Shown: positions 15,758 through 24,393 of the stretch, piece by piece | How the letters are laid out: each line of letters starts with the position of its first letter | How positions within the stretch are numbered: the stretch's first letter is position 1 | Source: Saccharicrinis sp. | Lineage (GTDB): Bacteria > Bacteroidota > Bacteroidia > Bacteroidales > Marinilabiliaceae | Assembly (NCBI GenBank): GCA_024635555.1 | Contig: JAGXIO010000008.1 | Span: 1-33,530, forward strand | DNA: 33,530 nt | Direction of reading: 5' to 3' | Program-made: the position numbers and the translations under genes | The notes under the pieces: model-generated | Databases searched by the model: none | What the model was told of the DNA's origin: nothing | What the model saw: the letters and a program-made list of their open reading frames with translations, nothing else

Positions 15758-15840
15758 GGCTCTTCCGCTTCCTATTTTTTTGGGAAGGAGAGCCTGTTTC
15801 TAATTTATTTCGGAAGGGAAGTATCGCGCCATGGGCGCGA
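15758..15840 (+). terminator. Two hairpins before the DUF6850 gene
   Basis: GGCTCT (15758-15763) can pair with AGAGCC (15789-15794), and TCGCGCC (15824-15830) pairs with GGCGCGA (15834-15840) across ATG. They may end or attenuate the receptor/DUF4876 transcript. No T-run follows the second. Confidence 0.4.
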
Positions 15841-15908
15841 GTATGGGGGTTAATTGTCAACTTTTAAACTCAAAATCTCTTATCTCATAATCTAACAGTC
15901 TAAAAAGA

Positions 15909-17420
15909 ATGACCCGCAGCCTAGGTGTAATTTTAACGATGCTATTTAGCTTAACAGCCCAAGCACAGGTTAAGAATGCTAATTCGCATTTTTTTAACCG
16001 GGAGCTAAGAGGCCAGACGGCTTCGTTTGCCACAAATCCTGCCTATGTATTTTATTTGGCCGATTCAAGCTATTCTGATGTATCCTTGCAATGGAATAGC
16101 ATAGAACAGAAAGGGCTGCATAATATACAAATGGGTAGCGATTTTGCAGATCGAAGATTCGATGCCAATACGCTGAGGCTTAATTCAAAGAGTGCCATTT
16201 ATGGCAAAGCATCCTACCAAAATGGGTATGCCGAAGCCATTAAATGGAACACTACGGCTGATGCGCACATGCATTATCCATATGTGGTGGCTGATACCAT
16301 AGGCGGAACATCTTATCGCGAGTATTATACTTTTATGGGAGGATATGCCATGCACTTAGGTAGGTTTACAATAGGGGGCGAGATTAACTATCGATCGGGT
16401 CTGACTTATCGTAAGATAGATCCGCGCCCTAAAAATACGCTCTCCGATTTAACACTAACCGTTGGAGCTACCATGCCTGTGGCTTCGTATCGTTTGGGTT
16501 TTAACATGGGTATCCAAAACTATAAGCAAAGTCAAAAAATTGATGTTTATAGACCCGGAAGTGGAATAAAACTGTTTTATTTAAGGGGGATGGGAATAAG
16601 CGACGCAGGTTTTTCAACGGTAATAACGGATAACAGTGGCAGCACAAATTACTACGATACCTTTGCCAAAACGTTCGCACTGCAATTGCATCCTGAAAAA
16701 CGTAGTGGGATGTATTATTCGCTCAACTATCAATCCTCGTCGATGGAGTTATCTAATGTTAACGACGATTTGGTGCATAGGCTCGAAAAACATAATTATA
16801 ATACCGAAATTGGACATCAATCCGTTCACCCCAATTATACGTTTAATTTAAAAGCCTTTGCTGGGGCGCAATTGCACAATGGTTACGAGTATAACTACGA
16901 TCGTGGACGAGAGCTCATCAGTGTGGCTTCGAAGTACGGGCATGATAATTTAAATGTCGGATTTTCAGGAATATACACTTCACGGTTAAGCCATACCAAT
17001 CACTTTTTTGTGCTTGCAAGTGTTCAATGGTTCAAGGATAGCGAGGAATACAAAACCCCTTCCACTGAACCCAAAGCCCAGCAGGAATATACCTTGTTAA
17101 ATCCTAGCATGACCATGGGGATAGATAGGCAATGGTCAAAATCATACCTCAGCTTTAAATTAGAGACGTCCTATTGGACATGTTTGGATAAAAGGCTGCA
17201 AACAAGCAGTATGGCTGCCGAAAGTGCCAATGAAACTTTAATAATTCCAAATTTCGAATACTTCACAAAGGATAAATTGCTTTTGAAGCCCTTATTGCGA
17301 TATAGCCGAGAGATAACAAATAAGAGCGACGTATATCTGCAATCGGAATTCTTGCATATCAACTTTGAAAATGGGAAACCGACCGCGGGATTTAGATTGG
17401 CCGTGGGTTTTATATTATAA
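15909..17420 (+). CDS. DUF6850 family outer membrane beta-barrel protein
   Basis: The 503-residue protein has a signal peptide ending TAQAQ, then NSHFFNRELRGQTASFATNP and repeated amphipathic strands through to a C-terminal FRLAVGFIL expected of an outer membrane barrel. It fits DUF6850, a Bacteroidota family found next to TonB receptors and DUF4876 lipoproteins. Its role is not known; it may be a porin-like accessory of the uptake set. A 250-bp spacer with hairpins and a heptamer repeat separates it from the DUF4876 gene, so it may have its own promoter, though none is obvious. Confidence 0.75.
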   Translation: MTRSLGVILTMLFSLTAQAQVKNANSHFFNRELRGQTASFATNPAYVFYLADSSYSDVSLQWNSIEQKGLHNIQMGSDFADRRFDANTLRLNSKSAIYGKASYQNGYAEAIKWNTTADAHMHYPYVVADTIGGTSYREYYTFMGGYAMHLGRFTIGGEINYRSGLTYRKIDPRPKNTLSDLTLTVGATMPVASYRLGFNMGIQNYKQSQKIDVYRPGSGIKLFYLRGMGISDAGFSTVITDNSGSTNYYDTFAKTFALQLHPEKRSGMYYSLNYQSSSMELSNVNDDLVHRLEKHNYNTEIGHQSVHPNYTFNLKAFAGAQLHNGYEYNYDRGRELISVASKYGHDNLNVGFSGIYTSRLSHTNHFFVLASVQWFKDSEEYKTPSTEPKAQQEYTLLNPSMTMGIDRQWSKSYLSFKLETSYWTCLDKRLQTSSMAAESANETLIIPNFEYFTKDKLLLKPLLRYSREITNKSDVYLQSEFLHINFENGKPTAGFRLAVGFIL

Positions 17421-17451
17421 GCGGCGTTTCTCTAAACTAATTCTTTTTTTA

Positions 17452-17484
17452 TTTGGTGAAGATTAATTTAAAATTCTATCTTCG
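17452..17484 (+). promoter_or_regulatory. Promoter of the cobalamin riboswitch transcript
   Basis: TTTG (17452-17455), a 21-nt spacer and TATCTTCG (17477-17484) resemble the Bacteroidota -33/-7 promoter with one mismatch in the -7 element. Transcription would begin near 17491, just before the aptamer. Confidence 0.5.
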
Positions 17485-17496
17485 CGCTTTCATTGG

Positions 17497-17680
17497 TTTT
17501 CAATTTCCTCTGGTAGCTACCTGATGGAAACCGAAATTAAAAGGGAATGCCGCGTAAATCGGCAACAGTTCCCGCTGCTGTAATTCTCAAACGGCTTTAA
17601 AAGTTTTACCATTGTTGCGATAAATCGCGATGAGAAGGTTTTTTAAAGTTGAGATAAGTCAGAAGACCTGCCATTGAACA
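17497..17680 (+). ncRNA. Cobalamin riboswitch aptamer
   Basis: The stretch has the conserved B12 element order: AAGGGAATGCCG, GGCAACAGTTCCCGCTGCTG followed by TAATTC, and near the end GTCAGAAGACCTGCC. A closing helix can form between TTCAAT (17499-17504) and ATTGAA (17673-17678). Family members bind adenosyl- or hydroxocobalamin and lower expression of uptake genes when B12 is plentiful. It lies about 120 bp before the DUF6580 gene and heads the whole cobalamin locus. Confidence 0.9.
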
Positions 17681-17772
17681 TTTGATTTTGCAGCCTGCGG
17701 TGAACGGGTAGCGTATCAGCACGATGTTTCATGGTACTTCCTTATTTCACCATCGTAAGCTGCAAAATCAAA
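17681..17772 (+). promoter_or_regulatory. Riboswitch expression platform: long-range 14-bp stem
   Basis: TTTGATTTTGCAGC (17681-17694) pairs perfectly with GCTGCAAAATCAAA (17759-17772) across a 64-nt loop. Inside, GGTGAA (17699-17704) can pair with TTCACC, and CGATG with CATCG, in competing ways. The stem begins directly after the aptamer and ends 31 bp before the start codon, so it likely transmits the ligand state to translation or termination. Confidence 0.6.
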
Positions 17773-17803
17773 CAATTTATTTGTTTAATAAAAAGCAGTT
17801 GTG

Positions 17804-18394
17804 ATGGAAAAATCAAAAATCAATCTTTCAAAGATCAATCTTCGCTACGGGATTTTATCTCTTTTGGTATTATTGGCAGCATTTAGCCGCATCATCCCGC
17901 ATCCCTCTAATTTTGCGCCCATTGGTGCAATGGCTTTATTTGGAGCAGCCTATTTCTCAAAAAAGCACATCGGGTTTTTAATTCCTATCCTATCCTTGTG
18001 GTTAAGCGATTTGTTTATCAACAATGTAATCTACGCCCAATATTTTGATGGTTTTGTGTTTTTTTATCCGGGTTTCTATTGGAATTACCTGGCCTTTGCC
18101 CTCATTGGTATAATTGGGTTTTTACTACATAAAAAAACAAAGTTCCAACATATTCTTGCAGCCTCTCTATCGGCTTCGGTTTTGTTTTATCTGGTGTCCA
18201 ATTTTGGGGTTTGGGCTTCAGGAACCATGTATGCAATGAGTTTTAGTGGCTTAATCACTTGCTATGCGGCAGGGATTTCTTACTTTCAGAATACTGTTTT
18301 GGGTGATTTGGTGTACTGCGGCGTTTTGTTTGGATCCTTTGAATTTGCTCAATATAAAATTCCTGCACTTCGTTTTAATCCACAACCATCATGA
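17804..18394 (+). CDS. DUF6580 family membrane protein, B12-regulated putative transporter
   Basis: The 196-residue protein has five or six hydrophobic helices and the DUF6580 signature RIIPHPSNFAPIGAMALFG, then AAYFSKKHIGFLIPILSLWL and SDLFINN. It resembles small substrate-binding components of ECF-type transporters, though this is only a likeness of size and topology. It is the first gene behind the cobalamin riboswitch, so a role in B12 or cobalt passage across the inner membrane is likely. GTG 17801 directly precedes ATG 17804; ATG is preferred. The CWC gene overlaps its stop by four bases. Confidence 0.8.
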   Translation: MEKSKINLSKINLRYGILSLLVLLAAFSRIIPHPSNFAPIGAMALFGAAYFSKKHIGFLIPILSLWLSDLFINNVIYAQYFDGFVFFYPGFYWNYLAFALIGIIGFLLHKKTKFQHILAASLSASVLFYLVSNFGVWASGTMYAMSFSGLITCYAAGISYFQNTVLGDLVYCGVLFGSFEFAQYKIPALRFNPQPS

Positions 18395-18603
18395 AAAAGA
18401 AATGCCCGCGCTGCAACAGTTTTTTTGACTGTAACGATACCAATATACAAGCCTGTCAATGTAAATCAATAAACTTATCAAGTCAAGCTTATCAATTTAT
18501 AAGTGAAAATTATAAGGATTGCTTATGTCTAGCATGTTTGCAACAAATACAAAAGGAACGGCAGTGTTCGCCAAAACTGTCTGCCGCTCCCAATAACCAA
18601 TAA
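18391..18603 (+). CDS. Cysteine-rich CWC family protein
   Basis: The 70-residue product begins MKKKCPRCNSFFDCN and has further cysteines in IQACQCKSI and DCLCLACLQQIQ, matching the small Cys_rich_CWC family, a probable zinc-binding fold. Its ATGA start overlaps the DUF6580 stop, so both are translated from the riboswitch-controlled mRNA. What a metal-binding protein does in a B12 operon is unknown. Confidence 0.8.
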   Translation: MKKKCPRCNSFFDCNDTNIQACQCKSINLSSQAYQFISENYKDCLCLACLQQIQKERQCSPKLSAAPNNQ

Positions 18604-18633
18604 CACAATAATTAACTAATTAACAATTGCATT

Positions 18634-20394
18634 ATGAAACAAAATTACATGTTTTTAGCGACATTTTTATGTTGTAACATCACACTTTTTGCCCAAACCA
18701 GTGTGGGTAATGTCGGAACTGCCGTTATAGGTGTGCACGAGGAGTATAAAAATGATCTGTGGCTCAATACGCATTACCGAGAAATGAACGTGGGCGAATC
18801 CACCGATTATTCTTTTTCAGTAACAGCCGACATTATTGAGGTGGTGGCTAATGCTCCCTTGCAGCCTGCAGAGATGAACGAGTTTACATTGGAGCCAGAA
18901 ACCTTTTTGATGGCTGAGGCATCCGTAACAGTAGGTGAAACCACTACCGAAACTTTTAGCAGCGGAAGTTTTGCCTTTAAAAATAATGTAACCAACTGGG
19001 GTGGTATGACCTCTTGGTATGGTGTGGCCATAAGCAATCAAACGGATAATACTGCACCTGGAAGCTATTTGAATCAGTATAATTCGGCAGCTGGAGGCGA
19101 TGTGGATAATACCGGTAACTATGGTGTGGTATTCGATGCCAATAGTAGTGGTATGGGCATGGGGACTGATGCGGCCATCACTTTCTCAATTACGAATCAA
19201 GCTGTAAATCGACAGGTAAGTGGTTGTTACGTTACCAACAATACCTACGTAACCAGTATATTGAAAAATGGCGATGGTTTTACTAAAAAGTTTGGTGGCC
19301 AAGATGGTAATGATCCCGATTACTTTAAACTTACAGCCACCGGAACCGATATGGAAGGAAATACTGCGGGTACCTTGGATTTTTATTTGGCCGACTTTAG
19401 GTTCGAGGACAACAGCTTGGATTATATTGTTGAAGACTGGAAGTGGTTTGATCTGACCGATCTGGGAAGCGTAGCCTCCGTTACATTTTCCATTAGCTCG
19501 TCCGATGTGGGTGATTGGGGTATGAACACGCCGGCTTGTTTTTGCATAGATAATCTAGGTTACCAGCGACTAAAGATTATAACCTCTTTAAAAGATGTAA
19601 ATGTTAAGGACAACGAAGCAAATATGGAAATCGATTTGTCGGACTTATTTGCCGATGCAGCCTCGCTGGATAACGTGGTGGTTAATACCGTACAATACAA
19701 CAGCAACATTGCAAGCGTATCCTCAACGATAGTCGACAATAAATTGATACTCGATTTCGTGAGTCCCGGAACAAGCACCCTCATTGTAAAGGGCAATTAC
19801 AAAGGGATGAGCATTACCGACACCATGACGGTTGAAGTTGCTGAGGATAAAGCTCCTTATTGGGTTACGCCCATTGATGACGTAATAGTTGAGGTAAATG
19901 CCACAGATATGTTTATTGATATATCCGAAAGATACACCGATTTGGATGACGATTATAACAACATCATTACCTCAATTCAGAGCAACTCTAACCCTGCGTT
20001 GGTAACGGTAAGTGCCCATAACGATTGGATCACGTTAAAGTTTACCCCGGATTTAAGTGGAGAAGCTGTAATTGTGGTTGCAACTTTGTCCAACGGAAAA
20101 ACTGTAACGGAAACCTTCACCGTAACCGTGTCGCCAACCACATCGGTAGGTGAGCCTACACTCAAGGATATGGTGGTTTATCCAAACCCTTCAAACGGAA
20201 TATTCAGGATACAAACACAAGTCGCTAACGATTTAGATGTTCAAATATTTAGTGTAACAGGTCGTCAGGTGTATGCCAATCCAAACTATTCGGGTTACGA
20301 TGTAATCGACATAAGCAAGCAGGCAGCAGGTCAGTATATTATCAAACTGAACGATGGGACAACGATGCTTACCAAATTGATTATTGTTAGATAA
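18634..20394 (+). CDS. DUF4465 domain protein with T9SS sorting domain
   Basis: The 586-residue protein has a signal peptide ending TLFAQ, a DUF4465 region (about 65-310) with FSSGSFAFKNNVTNWGGMTS, WYGVAISNQTDNT and SISSSDVGDWGMNTPACFCI, two beta-sandwich repeats (about 315-495), and a C-terminal type IX secretion sorting domain with VVYPNPSNGIFRIQ and YIIKLNDGTTMLTKLIIVR. DUF4465 proteins recur in Bacteroidota cobalamin loci and, from memory, include the surface B12-binding BtuH group. Here it should be exported by T9SS and attached to the cell surface instead of being a lipoprotein. It follows the CWC gene by 30 bp, so it is likely under riboswitch control. B12 binding is inferred. Confidence 0.82.
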   Translation: MKQNYMFLATFLCCNITLFAQTSVGNVGTAVIGVHEEYKNDLWLNTHYREMNVGESTDYSFSVTADIIEVVANAPLQPAEMNEFTLEPETFLMAEASVTVGETTTETFSSGSFAFKNNVTNWGGMTSWYGVAISNQTDNTAPGSYLNQYNSAAGGDVDNTGNYGVVFDANSSGMGMGTDAAITFSITNQAVNRQVSGCYVTNNTYVTSILKNGDGFTKKFGGQDGNDPDYFKLTATGTDMEGNTAGTLDFYLADFRFEDNSLDYIVEDWKWFDLTDLGSVASVTFSISSSDVGDWGMNTPACFCIDNLGYQRLKIITSLKDVNVKDNEANMEIDLSDLFADAASLDNVVVNTVQYNSNIASVSSTIVDNKLILDFVSPGTSTLIVKGNYKGMSITDTMTVEVAEDKAPYWVTPIDDVIVEVNATDMFIDISERYTDLDDDYNNIITSIQSNSNPALVTVSAHNDWITLKFTPDLSGEAVIVVATLSNGKTVTETFTVTVSPTTSVGEPTLKDMVVYPNPSNGIFRIQTQVANDLDVQIFSVTGRQVYANPNYSGYDVIDISKQAAGQYIIKLNDGTTMLTKLIIVR

Positions 20395-20452
20395 ATATCT
20401 AAAATAAAAAAGAAGTATTTGGGATAAAACCTCGCATTGACTTTTTATTTAG

Positions 20453-20481
20453 CCCCAGCATTTTAGCCCGGCATGCTGGGG
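20453..20481 (+). terminator. Hairpin after the DUF4465 gene
   Basis: CCCCAGCAT (20453-20461) pairs with ATGCTGGGG (20473-20481) around an 11-nt loop. It lies between two T9SS cargo genes and lacks a T-run, so it is a partial terminator or mRNA stability element. Confidence 0.45.
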
Positions 20482-20540
20482 AATTAGCTTGTAAATTACA
20501 GGCTTTACCCATGATTTTTTATATTATTAATTCCATCATC

Positions 20541-21962
20541 ATGAACAATAAAATTAGACATATTATACTGCTGTTTGTATTTGTAAGCCTTGGTTTACAA
20601 GCACAATACATCACCGAAGTACTGGAATACAAGCCCGCACCTGGTCAACTCATCAATTCCAAACCCTGGGGAGTACCCCAAGCAGGCCAGTCATTGATTG
20701 GAAAAGTAAACGGTTCTATGAGCCTGGGTGCTTTTGGTGGTTATGTGGTATTCAAATTTGAAAACCCGGTACAAAACCATCCCGACAATCCTTTTGGAGT
20801 TGATTTTACCGTGTTCGGAAATCCTTTGAACGATTGGTCGGAGCCCGGCATCGCATCAGTGATGAAAGATGAAAATAAAAACGGTATGCCCGACGATACC
20901 TGGTATGAGTTAGCCGGGAGCGATTATTTTTATTCCTCCACCATTAAAAACTACGAAGTAACGTATACCAATCCCAAGCAGGAGGAGGCCACCGATGTTC
21001 CGTGGACCGACAATTATGGGAATATGGGGGCTGTACTGGCCAATTCATTTCATAAACAGCCGTATTATCCTATGGCCGATCTTTTTACATCCGTTGGTGA
21101 CGATTCCTATACACTTTCAGGAACAAGGATAGAGATTGATGTGGATAAGAATAACCCATCGATGGTTAAATCCTATAAAAAAGCTTTTGGCTACTCCGAT
21201 AATCAGTTTAGAGGTAGTGCACCTTATACCTTGCCCGACAACCCTTATACTCCCGGAAAGGAGAATGCCGGTGGCGATGCCTTCGATATTGACTGGGCTG
21301 TAGACCAAAACGGCAATTATGTGGATTTAGACCAGATTGACTTTGTGAAAATTCACAACGGCGTGTTGGGCGATGGTGGCTGGCTGGGCGAAATAAGTAC
21401 CGAAATTACAGGCGCCGTGGTTGTGGTTCCTGAGACCTCGGTAACGGGTGAGGTGGATATGATACATATAAAACCACTGCCTGCAAAAATTGAAGGCGAC
21501 AGCTATCAAATAGAAGCTTTTGCTTACCATAAAGGACGGTGGATGCGCGATGCCCCAATAACATGGACTTCGAGTGTTGACGGTGCCGATGTGGACAGCA
21601 ATAACTTACTCACGTTTAATACATCAGGAAATATTGTTTTAACTGCTGCTTTAAAAAACCGACCAGAAATTAAAAACAGTGTTAGCTGCGCATTGGATTA
21701 TTCAACCTCCACATCAATAGGTCAGCGTCTAAATGCTATTCGTATTAGTGTGTACCCCAACCCGGTTGCCGATTTTATCTATCTAAAAGGTGTAACACAG
21801 GCTTCGGTCTCAATTTATAATGCAGCGGGCGTCAAGCTTAAGGAATTCCAAAATTATGATGGAGATAAGCCTATTGCTGTTGGTGATTTACCCAAAGGGG
21901 TATATCTGTTAAAGATTAATAATGTCGCAAAGAACAATGTTTTTAGGTTTTTGAAGAGGTAA
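20541..21962 (+). CDS. Secreted cell-surface protein with T9SS sorting domain in the B12 locus
   Basis: From ATG 20541 the 473-residue product has a signal peptide ending GLQAQ, then ITEVLEYKPAPGQLINSKPW and a beta-rich region with MPDDTWYELAGSDYF and GGDAFDIDWAVDQNGNYVDL, as in cell surface proteins that accompany BtuB/BtuG genes in Bacteroidota. An Ig-like segment (about 335-390) precedes a T9SS sorting domain (ISVYPNPVADFIYLKGV to VFRFLKR). An upstream in-frame ATG (20511) would place ten residues before the signal peptide and is not favoured. The role is probably surface capture of cobalamin or a relative; not demonstrated by sequence. Confidence 0.75.
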   Translation: MNNKIRHIILLFVFVSLGLQAQYITEVLEYKPAPGQLINSKPWGVPQAGQSLIGKVNGSMSLGAFGGYVVFKFENPVQNHPDNPFGVDFTVFGNPLNDWSEPGIASVMKDENKNGMPDDTWYELAGSDYFYSSTIKNYEVTYTNPKQEEATDVPWTDNYGNMGAVLANSFHKQPYYPMADLFTSVGDDSYTLSGTRIEIDVDKNNPSMVKSYKKAFGYSDNQFRGSAPYTLPDNPYTPGKENAGGDAFDIDWAVDQNGNYVDLDQIDFVKIHNGVLGDGGWLGEISTEITGAVVVVPETSVTGEVDMIHIKPLPAKIEGDSYQIEAFAYHKGRWMRDAPITWTSSVDGADVDSNNLLTFNTSGNIVLTAALKNRPEIKNSVSCALDYSTSTSIGQRLNAIRISVYPNPVADFIYLKGVTQASVSIYNAAGVKLKEFQNYDGDKPIAVGDLPKGVYLLKINNVAKNNVFRFLKR

Positions 21963-22020
21963 AATGGAATGATATATTCCATGCAGAGAAAAAATCCTTA
22001 TCCCGTAGGGATAACCTTTC

Positions 22021-22075
22021 CATAACCCCCAGATTTATCTGGGGGTTATGCACAGCAAACTCCTCTGGAGTTTTT
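22021..22075 (+). terminator. Tandem hairpin terminators before the BtuB-like gene
   Basis: CATAACCCCCAGAT (22021-22034) pairs with ATCTGGGGGTTATG (22037-22050), a nearly perfect palindrome. A second stem AAACTCC (22057-22063) with GGAGTTT (22067-22073) runs into five T. Transcription of the upstream genes probably ends here. Confidence 0.65.
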
Positions 22076-22131
22076 CAGCAGGCCCTAAATAAACAAATGA
22101 AATGTTCAGGTTCTTTTGGGAAATTATTTTT

Positions 22132-22182
22132 AACCACAAAGTACACAAAGGCAACACAATGTTCACCATGTTCTTTGTGGTT
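22132..22182 (+). repeat. Inverted repeat upstream of the BtuB-like gene
   Basis: AACCACAAAG (22132-22141) and CTTTGTGGTT (22173-22182) form a 10-bp stem around 31 nt. It ends 27 bp before the BtuB-like start codon and may shape its leader. Confidence 0.5.
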
Positions 22183-22209
22183 GCATTTTAACTATGTATC
22201 CATCTTGAA

Positions 22210-24234
22210 ATGAAATTTAATATCATCATCACAACGGTTTGTTTTTTGTCTGCCCTTTCCCGGATTTCCTATTCACAGGGGATCCGGGATTCCGTATATC
22301 ATATTCGGGAGGTGGCGATAAGGGCTAATCGTATTTTTAAAAAAGAGGAAGCAGGCATGAAAGAAACTAGGGTAGATTCTTTGGTATTAATGTCAAAGAT
22401 AAATGGTTCAATATCCGATATACTTGCCGAAAATACCACGGTAATTATCAAGGATTACGGACGTGGTGCCCTTGCAACGGCATCCTTCCGAGGAACTTCG
22501 CCCACACATACCCAGGTGTCTTGGAATGGCATTAACATTAACTCGCCCATGTTGGGCATGGTCGATTTTTCGCTGGTACCGGTGTATATTGTGGATGATA
22601 TGAGCCTGCAACATGGCGCAGCATCGGTGAGTAACCAAAGTGGTGGACTGGGCGGGCACATCAGTCTCGATAATACAGTGGATTGGAGCAATACGGTGAG
22701 TGGGCGTTATTATCAGGGATTAGGTAGTTACAAAAGCGACGACGAATTTGGGCAGTTCAATATCGGCAACAAAACAATGCAATCCAAAACCCGCATGTAT
22801 CATAGCTACTCAAAAAATGATTATAAACTCATTAACAAGCATCAGATAGAGATTGACGACAAAGGAGAAATATACAATCCGGAGCAGCGCAACAAAAACG
22901 GCCAATACACCAAATACGGAATTCAGCAGGAAATCTATTATAAAATAGCCCCCAATTTATTCTCATCGGCACGGGTGTGGTATCAAGATGTGGAACGTAA
23001 TATTCCGGAGGTGTTGAGCAACGAGGCAGTAGATTCCATTGCCAGTAGAAAAAACGAGCAGTCGGACAATACATTGAAGGGCGTGTTGCAGTTAACGCAT
23101 TATCATCAAAAATTACATACTAAACTTACATCGGGCTTCGATTATCAACAGTTGGATTATGTGGTGAAAATAAAAAATAGTGGATCCCAACTGAATACGC
23201 CTGTTAACTCGGGCAGTAAAATGCAAAGCTGGTACAACAACCTGAACATGCGTTATGCTTTTAATCCCAAAATTACCTCACAGTTAAAGCTGGATGTAAA
23301 CTACTTCGATATTACCTCCAAAGATAGCACCAACCAAACCGGTTACACCGAACAGCGGATAGAATATTCCTTGTTTGGAGCAAGCTATTTTAATCTCACA
23401 AAAAATATGAATCTATCGTTGGAGCTACGTAAAGGTTTTATTGCAGATGTGGAGTCGCCGCTTATTTATAACATGGGCGTCAGTTATAAACCTATTGCTA
23501 CTAACGATTTAGTCTTTAAAGCGAGTTTTGCCCGGAATTTTCATCCGCCTACGCTAAACGATTTGTACTGGCAACCCGGCGGTAATCCCAATCTCTTGCC
23601 CGAAAAAGGCTATACCGGCGAAATGGGCTTGCATTACCTAAAAAGAATAAAAAAATTTGACTTCGAAACGCAACTGACAGGTTATTATTCCGACATCGAC
23701 AATTGGATATTGTGGTTGCCCAGCGTAAAGGGATATTGGGAAGCGCAAAACAGAAAAAAAGTACACGCCTACGGTTTGGAATATAACCTAAAGGCCAGTT
23801 ATACTGGGGATAAAATTAAATATACGATGCAGGGAACTTATGGACTTACAAAATCTATTAATGTGGGTCAGCTTTTAGGGCCCAATGATGCGTCCATTGG
23901 TTCGCAGTTGCCGTTTATTCCTGTTCACTCTAGCAATGTTCTGTTTGCCGTAAAATACAAAAGCGCCTATGCCAATTATCAACACCACTATTACAGTGTT
24001 CGCTATATTTTAAGTGCCAATGAAGATGTGCCCGAAAATGATTTTCCTTTTTATCGGCTTTATGCCCAGCATTTAAACCATCTTACTCTGGGATACCAAT
24101 TGAAATTAGGCAAAACCACCAATCTGGGTGCTGAATTGAAGGTGAATAACCTCTTTAACGAAGTGTACCGAAGTGCTATAAATCGAATTATGCCAGGCCG
24201 AAACTATACCTTAATGCTCATGCTTAATTTTTAA
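22210..24234 (+). CDS. btuB: BtuB-like TonB-dependent receptor (probable cobalamin receptor)
   Basis: The 674-residue receptor has a signal peptide (about 1-23), a plug domain without a carboxypeptidase-like extension (NGSISDILAENTTVIIKDYG; THTQVSWNGININSPMLGMV; AASVSNQSGGLGGHISLDN) and a barrel ending MPGRNYTLMLMLNF with the C-terminal Phe. The length and short N-terminus fit BtuB-type receptors. The BtuG-like propeller gene lies 160 bp downstream and a B12 riboswitch opens the locus, so cobalamin is the likely ligand. The hairpins at 22021-22075 suggest its own promoter, and I see no second riboswitch directly before it. Confidence 0.82.
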   Translation: MKFNIIITTVCFLSALSRISYSQGIRDSVYHIREVAIRANRIFKKEEAGMKETRVDSLVLMSKINGSISDILAENTTVIIKDYGRGALATASFRGTSPTHTQVSWNGININSPMLGMVDFSLVPVYIVDDMSLQHGAASVSNQSGGLGGHISLDNTVDWSNTVSGRYYQGLGSYKSDDEFGQFNIGNKTMQSKTRMYHSYSKNDYKLINKHQIEIDDKGEIYNPEQRNKNGQYTKYGIQQEIYYKIAPNLFSSARVWYQDVERNIPEVLSNEAVDSIASRKNEQSDNTLKGVLQLTHYHQKLHTKLTSGFDYQQLDYVVKIKNSGSQLNTPVNSGSKMQSWYNNLNMRYAFNPKITSQLKLDVNYFDITSKDSTNQTGYTEQRIEYSLFGASYFNLTKNMNLSLELRKGFIADVESPLIYNMGVSYKPIATNDLVFKASFARNFHPPTLNDLYWQPGGNPNLLPEKGYTGEMGLHYLKRIKKFDFETQLTGYYSDIDNWILWLPSVKGYWEAQNRKKVHAYGLEYNLKASYTGDKIKYTMQGTYGLTKSINVGQLLGPNDASIGSQLPFIPVHSSNVLFAVKYKSAYANYQHHYYSVRYILSANEDVPENDFPFYRLYAQHLNHLTLGYQLKLGKTTNLGAELKVNNLFNEVYRSAINRIMPGRNYTLMLMLNF

Positions 24235-24323
24235 CCGCCGGCGGGGCCGGAGCCAATATCAAATTTATTTGTGTGGGGGTAATAAATTGAATTGATATAT
24301 GAATATTTTATTTTCTCTAAATA

Positions 24324-24351
24324 CTAATCCCTAATCCCTAATCCCTAATCT
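24324..24351 (+). repeat. Heptamer tandem repeat (CTAATCC type)
   Basis: Three perfect CTAATCC units and a fourth CTAATCT, followed to about 24381 by degenerate variants (ATCAATCT, ATAATCT, ATTAATCT). It occupies the spacer between the BtuB-like and BtuG-like genes. Confidence 0.8.
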
Positions 24352-24393
24352 ATCAATCTATAATCTATTAATCTCTTATCTAAATTAAAATCC

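Noticed and set aside
17497-17680. TPP or other riboswitch class
   Set aside because: The conserved elements, including GCTGCTG and the GACCTGCC end, are those of the cobalamin class.
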